Part shown: positions 45,875 to 52,282 of the stretch, in pieces | Position numbering within the stretch: position 1 is the stretch's first letter | How the letters are laid out: the number at the start of each line of letters is the position of its first letter | Source: Oscillospiraceae bacterium MB24-C1 | GTDB taxonomy: Bacteria > Bacillota > Clostridia > Oscillospirales > Ruminococcaceae | Length of the DNA: 64,000 bases | Direction: 5' to 3' | NCBI GenBank assembly: GCA_030913685.1 | Contig: CP133187.1 | Location: forward strand, 2,484,001-2,548,000 | Position numbers and translations under genes: made by a program | The notes under the pieces: model-generated | Told to the model about the DNA's origin: nothing | Seen by the model: only the letters and a program-made list of their open reading frames with translations | Database searches by the model: none

Positions 45875-46242
45875 AAAATATGGAGAACATGCCCAGCAGA
45901 ACGCCTTCGCTGCCAGCTAGAGAGCCTATTACCGAGCGGTCTATTATGGACCCTATTGCCTCAGGCAACATGGATGACATGTTTAATAACAGACAGGCAA
46001 GTAGCTTGGACAAAGGACAGATGACAGCAGCGGATGCCATGCGGGAAGACAGGGGGGACAGCAAGCTGATCGCCCAGCTTAGCGAGCTGACCGACGTAAT
46101 GCGCAGAGTAGCCGACAAACCCGCTGATCGCAACGTGAAAAGCGAGATTGTCATCAATACGCTTAAAACCCACGCGACGCTCTCGGAGTTTAAGGAAATG
46201 TTTATCGAAACGTTGATGCGTGATCTAGAAACAGTGGAGTAA
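45736..46242 (+). pseudogene. 5'-truncated copy of the tape-measure-like gene
   Basis: From the junction onward, this matches the C-terminal 168 residues of the gene at 43680: the hydrophobic segment (APLLVGGLAVAGIG), the charged stretch (KNHKAKKEAE) and the C-terminus (NVKSEIVINTLKTH, FKEMFIETLMRDLETVE). The linker between them differs almost completely and carries two SIMDP motifs. It has no start of its own; the 275-residue open frame reaching back to 45415 passes through the reverse of FYEDN-4 and is accidental. Confidence 0.7.
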
Positions 46243-46246
46243 AGCA

Positions 46247-46279
46247 AAACCGCAGGAATTCACCCTACGGTTTATCTTT
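46247..46279. terminator. Terminator before FYEDN-5 (convergent)
   Basis: A copy of the element at 44764: AAACCGCAGG with CCTACGGTTT, then ATCTTTATTT. Confidence 0.7.
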
Positions 46280-46281
46280 AT

Positions 46282-46548
46282 TTATCTGCGGCCTTGACCA
46301 TTGTCTTCGTAGAAGATGGTGTAAGCTAAATAATAGGGACTACCCGTTGAGGTGATTATGCTTCGTACATTTTCAAAACCAATCTCAGCTATAAAATTTT
46401 CTATGGGAGCTAACTCTTTTTCGTGTTTTTCTAATTCTTTCTTGTATTTTGCTATACCTTTTTCGCTTTGATCTTCTCTTGAATTTTGATCAATATAAGC
46501 CATATCAAATTTTCCTGGGTCAATCTTAAATATTTTCATTCGTATCAT
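46282..46548 (-). CDS. FYEDN family protein 5
   Basis: An 88-residue member: IRMKIFKIDPGKFDM, EDQSEKGIAKYKKELEKHEKEL, IENFIAEIGFENVRSI and AYTIFYEDNGQG. It is the duplicate of member 3; ends are conserved and the middle differs at many positions. ATG at 46548 follows GGAGGTTTTTGGT. Confidence 0.78.
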   Translation of the reverse strand: MIRMKIFKIDPGKFDMAYIDQNSREDQSEKGIAKYKKELEKHEKELAPIENFIAEIGFENVRSIITSTGSPYYLAYTIFYEDNGQGRR

Positions 46549-46576
46549 ACCAAAAACCTCCGCTATGTTTTTTATC

Positions 46577-46605
46577 ATTCTAGCACCAAAGGAAAAGGTT
46601 GGCAA
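46577..46605 (-). promoter_or_regulatory. Sigma-A promoter of FYEDN-5
   Basis: TTGCCA, 17 bases, TAGAAT on the minus strand; identical to the promoter of FYEDN-3. Confidence 0.75.
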
Positions 46606-46627
46606 TAAACGCGGGGGAGCAACATTA

Positions 46628-46663
46628 AAAAGGGGGAGCGGCAATGTCGTTCCCCCTTGGTGC
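46628..46663. terminator. Terminator between FYEDN-6 and the FYEDN-5 promoter
   Basis: AAGGGGGA pairs with TCCCCCTT around GCGGCAATGTCGT, as at 45141. Confidence 0.7.
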
Positions 46664-46674
46664 GCCGAGATCAA

Positions 46675-46935
46675 TTAACCCGGTAGGTTATCCTCGTAGA
46701 AAATGGTGTAGGTCATAATGCCCTCGCCACCGGGCGCGACAGCGATTTTGCGAATGTTCTCAAAGCCCACCACGGCGATGAATGCCTCGACAGGTGCCAT
46801 TTCTTTTTTGCGCTGCTCGAGCTTTTGAGCATAGCGTTCCTTGCCCCTTGGCATGTTGCCGCTTTTTAAAAGCTCGTCGTAGTTTGTCAGATCAAATACC
46901 TTGAGGTTTAAGAGAAAAAGCTGCATTCTAACCAT
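46675..46935 (-). CDS. FYEDN family protein 6
   Basis: An 86-residue protein identical to member 4. ATG at 46935 follows GGAGGGATTTTGAC. It diverges from the intact tail chaperone gene at 47025, as member 4 diverges from the truncated one. Confidence 0.8.
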   Translation of the reverse strand: MVRMQLFLLNLKVFDLTNYDELLKSGNMPRGKERYAQKLEQRKKEMAPVEAFIAVVGFENIRKIAVAPGGEGIMTYTIFYEDNLPG

Positions 46936-46957
46936 GTCAAAATCCCTCCACGATAAA

Positions 46958-46986
46958 ATTTTACCACATATTAGAAAATTCTTCAA
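46958..46986 (-). promoter_or_regulatory. Sigma-A promoter of FYEDN-6
   Basis: TTGAAG, 17 bases, TAAAAT on the minus strand, identical to that of FYEDN-4. Confidence 0.78.
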
Positions 46987-47024
46987 ATATTTTGAAAAAA
47001 TCCAACTTAAAAGGAGTAAAAATT

Positions 47025-47423
47025 ATGAAAAATCTCGAAGGATTCTTAAACCCCAAGAAGAAACCAAACCTGCGCTTTATCCTCTCGGAGGATTTTGTCG
47101 GCGAGGATGGTGCGCCCCTCGTGTGGGAGATGCGCACCCTTTCGGCACGCGAGCTTTGCGAGGTGCGCGGCTACTACGAGGGTCGCGGGCAGGAGGAAAC
47201 AACCCTCGCTCTGCTGGCTAAAAGCATGGTCACCCCGAATTTGAGCGACGCTGAGCTGCTGCGCGGCCTTTCGCAGAAGGAGGGGAGAACCATCCTCGAC
47301 CCGTGCGAGGCGATAAAATCGCTGCTGGATGCGGCGCAGCTAGGGGTGCTGTTGGCCTGCTACTTTAAGCATCAGCAGGTCAATAACTTTAATGAGCTGG
47401 TAGATGAAGCAAAAAACTCCTAA
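47025..47423 (+). CDS. Tail assembly chaperone (XkdN-like, gpG-type)
   Basis: A 132-residue chaperone that would coat the tape measure during tail assembly. Typical features are KKPNLRFILSEDF, the acidic PLVWEMRTLSARE and SKMVTPN-like LAKSMVTPNLSDAELLRGL, followed by a helical end. AAAAGGAG precedes the ATG. The last codons read GCA AAA AAC TCC TAA, so an A AAA AAC slippery site lies right before the stop, and the -1 frame continues without a stop into the 55-codon frame at 47441. A long form of 194 residues is therefore likely, as with gpG/gpGT of lambda and E/E' of P2. Confidence 0.87.
   Translation: MKNLEGFLNPKKKPNLRFILSEDFVGEDGAPLVWEMRTLSARELCEVRGYYEGRGQEETTLALLAKSMVTPNLSDAELLRGLSQKEGRTILDPCEAIKSLLDAAQLGVLLACYFKHQQVNNFNELVDEAKNS
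47411..47417 (+). other. Programmed -1 ribosomal frameshift site
   Basis: A AAA AAC is in the proper frame register at the end of the chaperone gene. After slipping, the ribosome reads LLRRGGDD and then the 55-codon extension. A G+C-rich stretch just downstream (GGCGGGGCGGCGACG) could slow the ribosome. Confidence 0.75.
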
Positions 47424-47440
47424 GGCGGGGCGGCGACGAT

Positions 47441-47608
47441 ATGAGCTATCGCGCCTACCTCGCCTTTTCAAGACACGGCATTCTCCCGCATGAATTTATG
47501 GCGCTCCCCTGCGAGGAACAAGCCTTTTTGCTCGCCTGCGACCTCACCGAACAGGACGAACGGCGCGAAGATGCCGAACGAACCCGCAGACGGATGCGGC
47601 GGCGCTGA
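47441..47608 (+). CDS. Chaperone -1 frame extension (gpT-like)
   Basis: A 55-residue frame (MSYRAYLAFSRHG, then ALPCEEQAFLLACDL and a basic end). Short second-frame segments of this kind with a Phe-x-x-Leu-Pro/Glu-Glu-Gln-Ala-Phe pattern follow tail chaperones in many Firmicutes phages. It has no ribosome binding site of its own and is best read as the frameshift extension. The tape-measure gene should come next, but only a 250-base gap without a gene lies before 47859. Confidence 0.75.
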   Translation: MSYRAYLAFSRHGILPHEFMALPCEEQAFLLACDLTEQDERREDAERTRRRMRRR

Positions 47609-47858
47609 GTTTTTGCTTTGCGGTCGCAGAAAGTCCAGCGGATGTTGAAAACCGAACCATTCGACAAAATGTTGCCTAAACATTCGCCGAAATGCGAGGA
47701 TTTTCGCAAAAAGCGGACAGGCTGTGGCACTATAACAAGTTGAAAACTGATGCGTTCGACGCCGCTCGACACCCCGCGCGGCGGTAAAAACACGCAAAAC
47801 AGTTTTAAGCGACCTAATACGTCAAAAAAGCGATTCCACAACAAAAGGAGGTCAAAAA

Positions 47859-48566
47859 ATGGCTTACGAAATATACTTAGGCGGTTGCGCGCTCTACGGC
47901 GTCAGCTCGGTGGAAGAATCGGTCGCGCGCAACGTCACCGAGCACGATGCCATCGGTTCCGGCGTTTTTACCATGCCGAAAAATGCGGGGCTTAAAAGTT
48001 GGAATATCAAGCTGGAGCTGACACAGCAAAATCTCGGGCAAGAGGGCTGGCGCAAGGCCTCCGTGGTGCTCGAAGACCTGCGCGACATGCTCAACGATAA
48101 AAACGGTCAGCGGCTGGTCATCGTGTCCGACCAGCAAAAGCTTTCAAAACTGGCGTTGCTGCGGGATATTAAATATGAAACCAGCTATCAGGGCATCTAT
48201 TCGGTAAGCCTTTCGCTGGTGGAGTATGTCAAGGCGCGGGTGAAATCATCTGGCGTGCCAAGCGTCACCCGCCCCGGTACACGCCCTAAAGCACCGGACA
48301 AATTTAAGGCTTTGAGCGCATATGATGAGCTGGCGGGTAAAAAGACTTTTGAAGTGCCAGATTCCAGTATAGAGTATCCTGTTCTCGAACCAAGCGGCAC
48401 AAAGCCTGAAAATCTTGCTGGACTTAAGGATGACGCTATTGTTAGGGTTATCAAAGGGGATTCCAATAGCGCGTTCATCACCGAGCAGCAGAAGGAAGAG
48501 GCCGCCATAACCGGTGTCATGGTCAGTGCTTATGAAGATTTTGATAATAGTATGGGCTCGGAATAA
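47859..48566 (+). CDS. XkdP-like tail/baseplate protein lacking a clear LysM
   Basis: A 235-residue protein at the place of XkdP, after the chaperone and before the hub. The first 150 residues form a beta-rich domain (YEIYLGGCALYGVSSVEESV, VVLEDLRDMLNDKNGQ, YQGIYSVSLSLVEYVKARV). XkdP proteins usually end in a LysM domain; here the last 80 residues show no GDTLW-type motif and are acidic instead. AAAAGGAGGTC precedes the ATG. The frame is intact. Confidence 0.65.
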   Translation: MAYEIYLGGCALYGVSSVEESVARNVTEHDAIGSGVFTMPKNAGLKSWNIKLELTQQNLGQEGWRKASVVLEDLRDMLNDKNGQRLVIVSDQQKLSKLALLRDIKYETSYQGIYSVSLSLVEYVKARVKSSGVPSVTRPGTRPKAPDKFKALSAYDELAGKKTFEVPDSSIEYPVLEPSGTKPENLAGLKDDAIVRVIKGDSNSAFITEQQKEEAAITGVMVSAYEDFDNSMGSE

Positions 48567-48642
48567 CAGCCCCCAAGGGAAATGCCCGGCTCGCATGTGC
48601 GGGTCGGGCTTTTTTCACATAACAAATTAAGGAGGAATAAAC

Positions 48643-49581
48643 ATGCTTTTAGTCAATAATCTTGACGTTTCTCAGGTGGTATATAGCGCAAGCTGGGTTG
48701 AAGAGCTAAACGGTGGACCTTCCACGCTGGATTTTTCACTCCCTGCTGCGCAGACGGCGAAGTTTTCTGTCGGTGATAAGGTCATCTTCACCTACGAAGG
48801 TACCAAGCTGTTCTATGGATTCCTGTTCAAGGTGGACAGAGGGTCGGACCAGGCCAGCTGCACCGCCTATGATCAGCTGCGCTATCTCAAGGCCGAAGCG
48901 CCGCTGATGCGCCAAAACGAGACGCTCTCCGATTTTGTCGCGCGGGTGCTTGCACAGGCGGGGGACAGAATTCGCATCGGTGAAGTGGCCAACACCGGTG
49001 TGAAGCTGTCGCAAAAGCTGTTCGAGAGCGGCAGCTATCTCAATATGCTCTATAATTCTATCGACGAAACTCGGAATTTAAATGGCTGCCGCTATATGCT
49101 GCGAGACGAGTTCGGAGCGGTGGCGCTGCGCGATTTATATGATCTGCGCACCGGAATTGTTGTGGGAGACGGCAGCCTTGCCACCGATTATCGCTATGGC
49201 CTCGCCATTGGGGATAACGCCTGCAACTACGTCAAGGTGGCTAAAAGCAGTAGCGAAGAAGGGCTTAAAAGCGCTATCATTGCGCAGAATGCCGACCTGA
49301 TCGCCAAGTGGGGCAAGCTGGTGGCGTTTAAGACGGTGTCAAATGGCAACGCTGCGCAGATGAAAAGCCTTGCACAAAGCATTTTGGACGAGCGCGGCAA
49401 GGAAAGCGAGACTCTCTCGGTCGATTGCATCGGTGACCTGCGGCTGAGGGCGGGGTGCGAGGTGCGTTTGGATATCGCACAGGCGGGCTTAGATTTTCGC
49501 GTGCTGATTACCCGCGCCAATCACAGCTTTTCGGGCGCGGAACACACTATGAAGCTGACGATTCAGCGCAGCGAGTGGTAA
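48643..49581 (+). CDS. Baseplate hub protein (XkdQ-like)
   Basis: A 312-residue protein of the XkdQ/late-control-D type, which forms the hub that connects tube to spike. Segments include SWVEELNGGPSTLDFSLPA, VIFTYEGTKLFYGFLFKVDR, YDQLRYLKAEAPLM, QKLFESGSYLNMLYNSIDE and the end NHSFSGAEHTMKLTIQR. AAGGAGGAATAAAC precedes the ATG. It is the last ordinary tail gene before the remnant region. Confidence 0.82.
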   Translation: MLLVNNLDVSQVVYSASWVEELNGGPSTLDFSLPAAQTAKFSVGDKVIFTYEGTKLFYGFLFKVDRGSDQASCTAYDQLRYLKAEAPLMRQNETLSDFVARVLAQAGDRIRIGEVANTGVKLSQKLFESGSYLNMLYNSIDETRNLNGCRYMLRDEFGAVALRDLYDLRTGIVVGDGSLATDYRYGLAIGDNACNYVKVAKSSSEEGLKSAIIAQNADLIAKWGKLVAFKTVSNGNAAQMKSLAQSILDERGKESETLSVDCIGDLRLRAGCEVRLDIAQAGLDFRVLITRANHSFSGAEHTMKLTIQRSEW

Positions 49582-49601
49582 CAGTCTATTCCCAAACAGA
49601 T

Positions 49602-49743
49602 TAAAGTTTTTGATCGAACTTTTTCAAAAGTTTGCAGGGCGCGGGACAGCGTCCCGTCGTGTCCATACCCATAAAAAAGCGCAGGAGGGGAGGAGAAACG
49701 GTCTGGGAGACCGTTTTACCGTGGGGAATCCCCGCTAGGGGTT
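49602..49743. repeat. MITE-like intergenic repeat
   Basis: TTTTTGATCGAACTTTTTC followed by a G+C-rich GGGACAGCGTCCC hairpin, then further inverted pieces (CGGTCTGGGAGACCG; GGGGAATCCCC). The opening resembles a dispersed non-coding repeat I associate with Oscillospiraceae genomes. It ends where the chaperone remnant begins, so it may have replaced that gene's 5' end. Confidence 0.5.
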
Positions 49744-49746
49744 CCC

Positions 49747-50087
49747 CAATTTGTGGATGACGCGGGTAACCCACTGGAATGGGAGCTGCGCCAATTGACC
49801 GCCACCGAGGGCGCGGAGCTGGCAAGGGAAAACGCGAGCAACATCCGGATGCTGACCACCATGGTAGCACATGCTTTGGTAAAACCGAACTTGCGCAACG
49901 CTGAGTTTCTCTATGCGCTCTCTCAGCAGCGCGGTAGAACGTTTTTGACCCCGCCGAGGCGTTGACCGCCCTCGTCACCGACAGTGAGCTGGCACGGCTG
50001 ATTCTGCTCTATGAGCTGCACAATACTGTGGAGACGCAGGCGGCAAAGCCGGAGGAGACCCAGCCCGAGGAAGTTGCGGCGCAGTAG
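49747..50087 (+). pseudogene. Decayed third tail chaperone copy
   Basis: FVDDAGNPLEWELRQLTATEGAEL through PNLRNAEFLYALSQQRGRTFLTP aligns with the chaperone at 47025. The start and about 25 codons are missing. A one-base frameshift near 49953 separates the second part (EALTALVTDSELARLILLYELHNTVE). It differs much more from the intact gene than the 45539 copy does, so it is from an older or different phage. Confidence 0.75.
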
Positions 50088-50097
50088 AAAAAATGAA

Positions 50098-50125
50098 AAA
50101 CCGCCCGTGGTTGTGCGGGCGGTGG
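50098..50125. terminator. Terminator between chaperone remnant and FYEDN-7
   Basis: ACCGCCCG pairs with CGGGCGGT across TGGTTGTG, between convergent genes. Confidence 0.65.
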
Positions 50126-50138
50126 GGGACGATGTAAA

Positions 50139-50486
50139 TTATTTAAGCTTTGTTGCGCAATGGGGGCAATAGTCAAACGTATAAGCTACGTCGTTGTTGC
50201 AACTGGGGCATTTGAGCGGTTCATCAACGCTGGGGTCCATTTTGTGGGCACAGTTGGGACAAAACGAAAAGGTATTGGAAATGTGGTGGCCGCATTTTGG
50301 GCAGGCGTAGATGTTCTCGTCTTCGTAGAAAATGACGTAACCTGACATGCCGTTTGGAACAGGGATGCCAACTACGTGTTTGATATTTTCACTCTTTATC
50401 TCGTTTAGGTAAGGAAGAACGAGATCGTTAATCTTTTGTATGGAATGCCAACCGGTAAGGAATGAAATTTCTTGGCACAAAATCAC
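50139..50486 (-). CDS. FYEDN family protein 7 with two zinc ribbons
   Basis: A 115-residue protein. The first 55 residues follow the family plan but are diverged (INDLVLPYLNEIKSENIKHV, GYVIFYEDEN). Fused to it are two four-Cys zinc ribbons (CPKCGHH...FCPNCAHK and CPSCNND...YCPHCATK). The GTG start follows GAGGTGATTTAA. It diverges from the tape-measure-like gene b with a 64-base gap. The ribbons would let this member bind nucleic acid or protein. Confidence 0.75.
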   Translation of the reverse strand: MILCQEISFLTGWHSIQKINDLVLPYLNEIKSENIKHVVGIPVPNGMSGYVIFYEDENIYACPKCGHHISNTFSFCPNCAHKMDPSVDEPLKCPSCNNDVAYTFDYCPHCATKLK

Positions 50487-50504
50487 TTAAATCACCTCAA
50501 ATTT

Positions 50505-50533
50505 ATTATGGTATAGAAAATTTAAAAAAACAA
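50505..50533 (-). promoter_or_regulatory. Sigma-A promoter of FYEDN-7
   Basis: TTGTTT, 17 bases, CATAAT on the minus strand. Confidence 0.6.
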
Positions 50534-50550
50534 CGGAAAGGAAGAAAAAT

Positions 50551-51609
50551 ATGGAATATAATTTGAGCCAAACCTTTGAAGATAGCCGAAAGGCTGTCGA
50601 TGACTATCTTAAATATATTTTATGTCAGAGTAGTGAACAACGGGAAAAGGCAGATTATTCATTGAATTCGCTCATGGATAGTGTCAATGCAGTGGGCACG
50701 GTGGCGGCTATGGCAGCCAAGGAATCTATGGTGTCGCATAACAGCACCTTTCAAATGCTACATGCGATAAACGAAGCGCAAGGAGCATTGATGGATCTTG
50801 TCATTGATTTTCGGTTAAACGGTGGTACTGGCGGTGGAGGTATATCTGATGGAGTTTCTAAAGCATCTTCTTTGGTCACTCTTGTAAATTCTACTAATCC
50901 GCTGGTTAAGGCGGCAGCAGTTGTAACCGGACTGTTTGGCTCCAAATTAGATGGAAGTGAAGAGATGAAGCGAGCTGAACTTAATCAGTACAATTCATTG
51001 ACCAACAAAGCAATAAGGGCTAAAGAGAATGCCGGAAAGCTTGTTGGCGAAATAAATTACAGTATCAACCCCATGCCAAATCCTGCCACCAACGGCCCGG
51101 CCCCTTTGATGAATGGGAATTTGTATAGTATTTTGCCATTTATAGGGAGTGACGCTGATGCTGCGGCATTGATAGAACCACTAAAAGAAGGATACCAAGC
51201 TGCCGCTGAGGCTAAAGCAGCACATACACCAATGGCAATTTTACGCAGAAAGGCAGAGGAAGCGGCGAAGATGATAGAGCGTGAAATTGACAATGCAGGG
51301 AAAGAGCTAAAAGGCGCTTATGAAGCACGCATGCAGATCCCCAACCCCTCCACAGGAGCTGATGAATCCACGCAAATCTACAACATGCAAACCCATATCG
51401 CCACCATGCAGCCACAATCAGTACAGGTCGTCGCGCAACCCGCATCAACCAGTGTTGCGCCTGAACAGAACATCAATCTAAATATCAACAACGAGTTTAA
51501 GGGTATTCCGCAAAGCAAGAGCGAGCTTAATAATATCGGCGAATATCTTGCCCAACAGATATGTGACAAACTAAACTCCGGCGCGATGCTACTCTCTAAC
51601 AACTGGTAA
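50551..51609 (+). CDS. Short tape-measure-like protein b
   Basis: A 352-residue protein, not assigned. The N-terminal 90 residues are helical, a Gly-rich turn (NGGTGGGGISDG) leads to a mildly hydrophobic segment (LVKAAAVVTGLFG), then long helices rich in Ala/Glu (EGYQAAAEAKAAHTP, KAEEAAKMIEREIDNAGKEL). The end has repeated Asn/Ile strands and a helix (NINLNINNEFKGIP, IGEYLAQQICDKL), a pattern common at phage tape-measure C-termini. It is not similar in sequence to protein a but has the same plan and the same divergent FYEDN neighbour. AAAGGAAG precedes the ATG. Confidence 0.5.
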   Translation: MEYNLSQTFEDSRKAVDDYLKYILCQSSEQREKADYSLNSLMDSVNAVGTVAAMAAKESMVSHNSTFQMLHAINEAQGALMDLVIDFRLNGGTGGGGISDGVSKASSLVTLVNSTNPLVKAAAVVTGLFGSKLDGSEEMKRAELNQYNSLTNKAIRAKENAGKLVGEINYSINPMPNPATNGPAPLMNGNLYSILPFIGSDADAAALIEPLKEGYQAAAEAKAAHTPMAILRRKAEEAAKMIEREIDNAGKELKGAYEARMQIPNPSTGADESTQIYNMQTHIATMQPQSVQVVAQPASTSVAPEQNINLNINNEFKGIPQSKSELNNIGEYLAQQICDKLNSGAMLLSNNW

Positions 51610-51636
51610 CCCAACAAACGAAAGGAAGGCCTTAAA

Positions 51637-51990
51637 ATGGACCTGTTTACAGCAATTCGCGACGTTGTGCACGAGATATTGCGAGTCGAACCGCTAACGC
51701 GGGTACAGTACGGCACCTACACCGGCACGGTTATGCGCATCGACGCGCTGCCGCTCGACATCCCAATGGATATGATCGAGATTCCCCCGTCGCTTCAAAC
51801 GATTGAGGCGACGATAAGCTGCGAGCTGACCGAAGGTCAGGGGGTCGAAATTACCGGCACCGGCACCGTGCGCAAAATCAAGCTGACCGACGTACCGGTG
51901 ACGATTACGCGCGGCCTAAAGCCGGGCGATAAGGTCACACTGCTGCGGCACTGCGGCGGGCAACGGTTTTCCGTGCTCGATAAAATCTGA
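51637..51990 (+). CDS. DUF2577 (XkdR-like) protein, copy b
   Basis: A 117-residue paralogue of 42479-42832, with MRIDALPLDIPMDMIEIP, ATISCELTEGQGV and KLTDVPVTITRGLKPGDKV...CGGQRFSVLDK. AAAGGAAGG precedes the ATG. In PBSX-type order it follows the hub protein. The genes that should come next (XkdS/T/U wedge proteins and fibre) are absent; only about 290 bases without a gene separate it from the lysin. Confidence 0.82.
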   Translation: MDLFTAIRDVVHEILRVEPLTRVQYGTYTGTVMRIDALPLDIPMDMIEIPPSLQTIEATISCELTEGQGVEITGTGTVRKIKLTDVPVTITRGLKPGDKVTLLRHCGGQRFSVLDKI

Positions 51991-52282
51991 GGGTGGCAAA
52001 AATCCGGCGCGCGGCGGCTTGTTTTAACAAGCAGATCATTTACATAAGGCGGAGGGACTCGACTCCGTCAGCGGGCGCGGACTCTTCGCCTTTTTGCGTC
52101 AATTTGAATGTACTTAGGGTTGATAAACTTTCCGCCGGGTGGGATAAGCCGCCGCTTTGGCTCATAAGCTTTAAAGACAAGCGCGTTCAAATGCGCCTCA
52201 AACGCAAAATTCAGGATAACATTTTAAGCGCCGCACGCTGTTCATCCACGGCTGCGGTGGCTTGCAAGAAAGGAAGAAAGTG

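Larger units (their letters stand above)
44250..47221. repeat. Tandem duplication, two units of about 1,486 bp
   Basis: Unit 1 (about 44250-45735) and unit 2 (about 45736-47221) each hold, in order, the tape-measure-like 3' end, a terminator, FYEDN-A, its promoter, a terminator, FYEDN-B, its promoter, and the chaperone 5' half. Corresponding features are offset by 1,482-1,486 bases. The junction near 45730 has 7 bases (TCTGCTG) common to both parental sequences. The right half of each unit is nearly identical; the left half has diverged. Confidence 0.85.

Noticed and set aside
45415-46242. A single 275-residue gene
   Set aside because: Its first 106 codons run through the reverse of FYEDN-4 and out-of-frame chaperone sequence; only the part after about 45736 is a real, truncated coding segment.
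47622-47645. A fourth copy of the shared promoter box (GCAGAAAGTCCAGC)
   Set aside because: It has several mismatches to the box and no TGN-TANNNT at the fixed 10-base distance.
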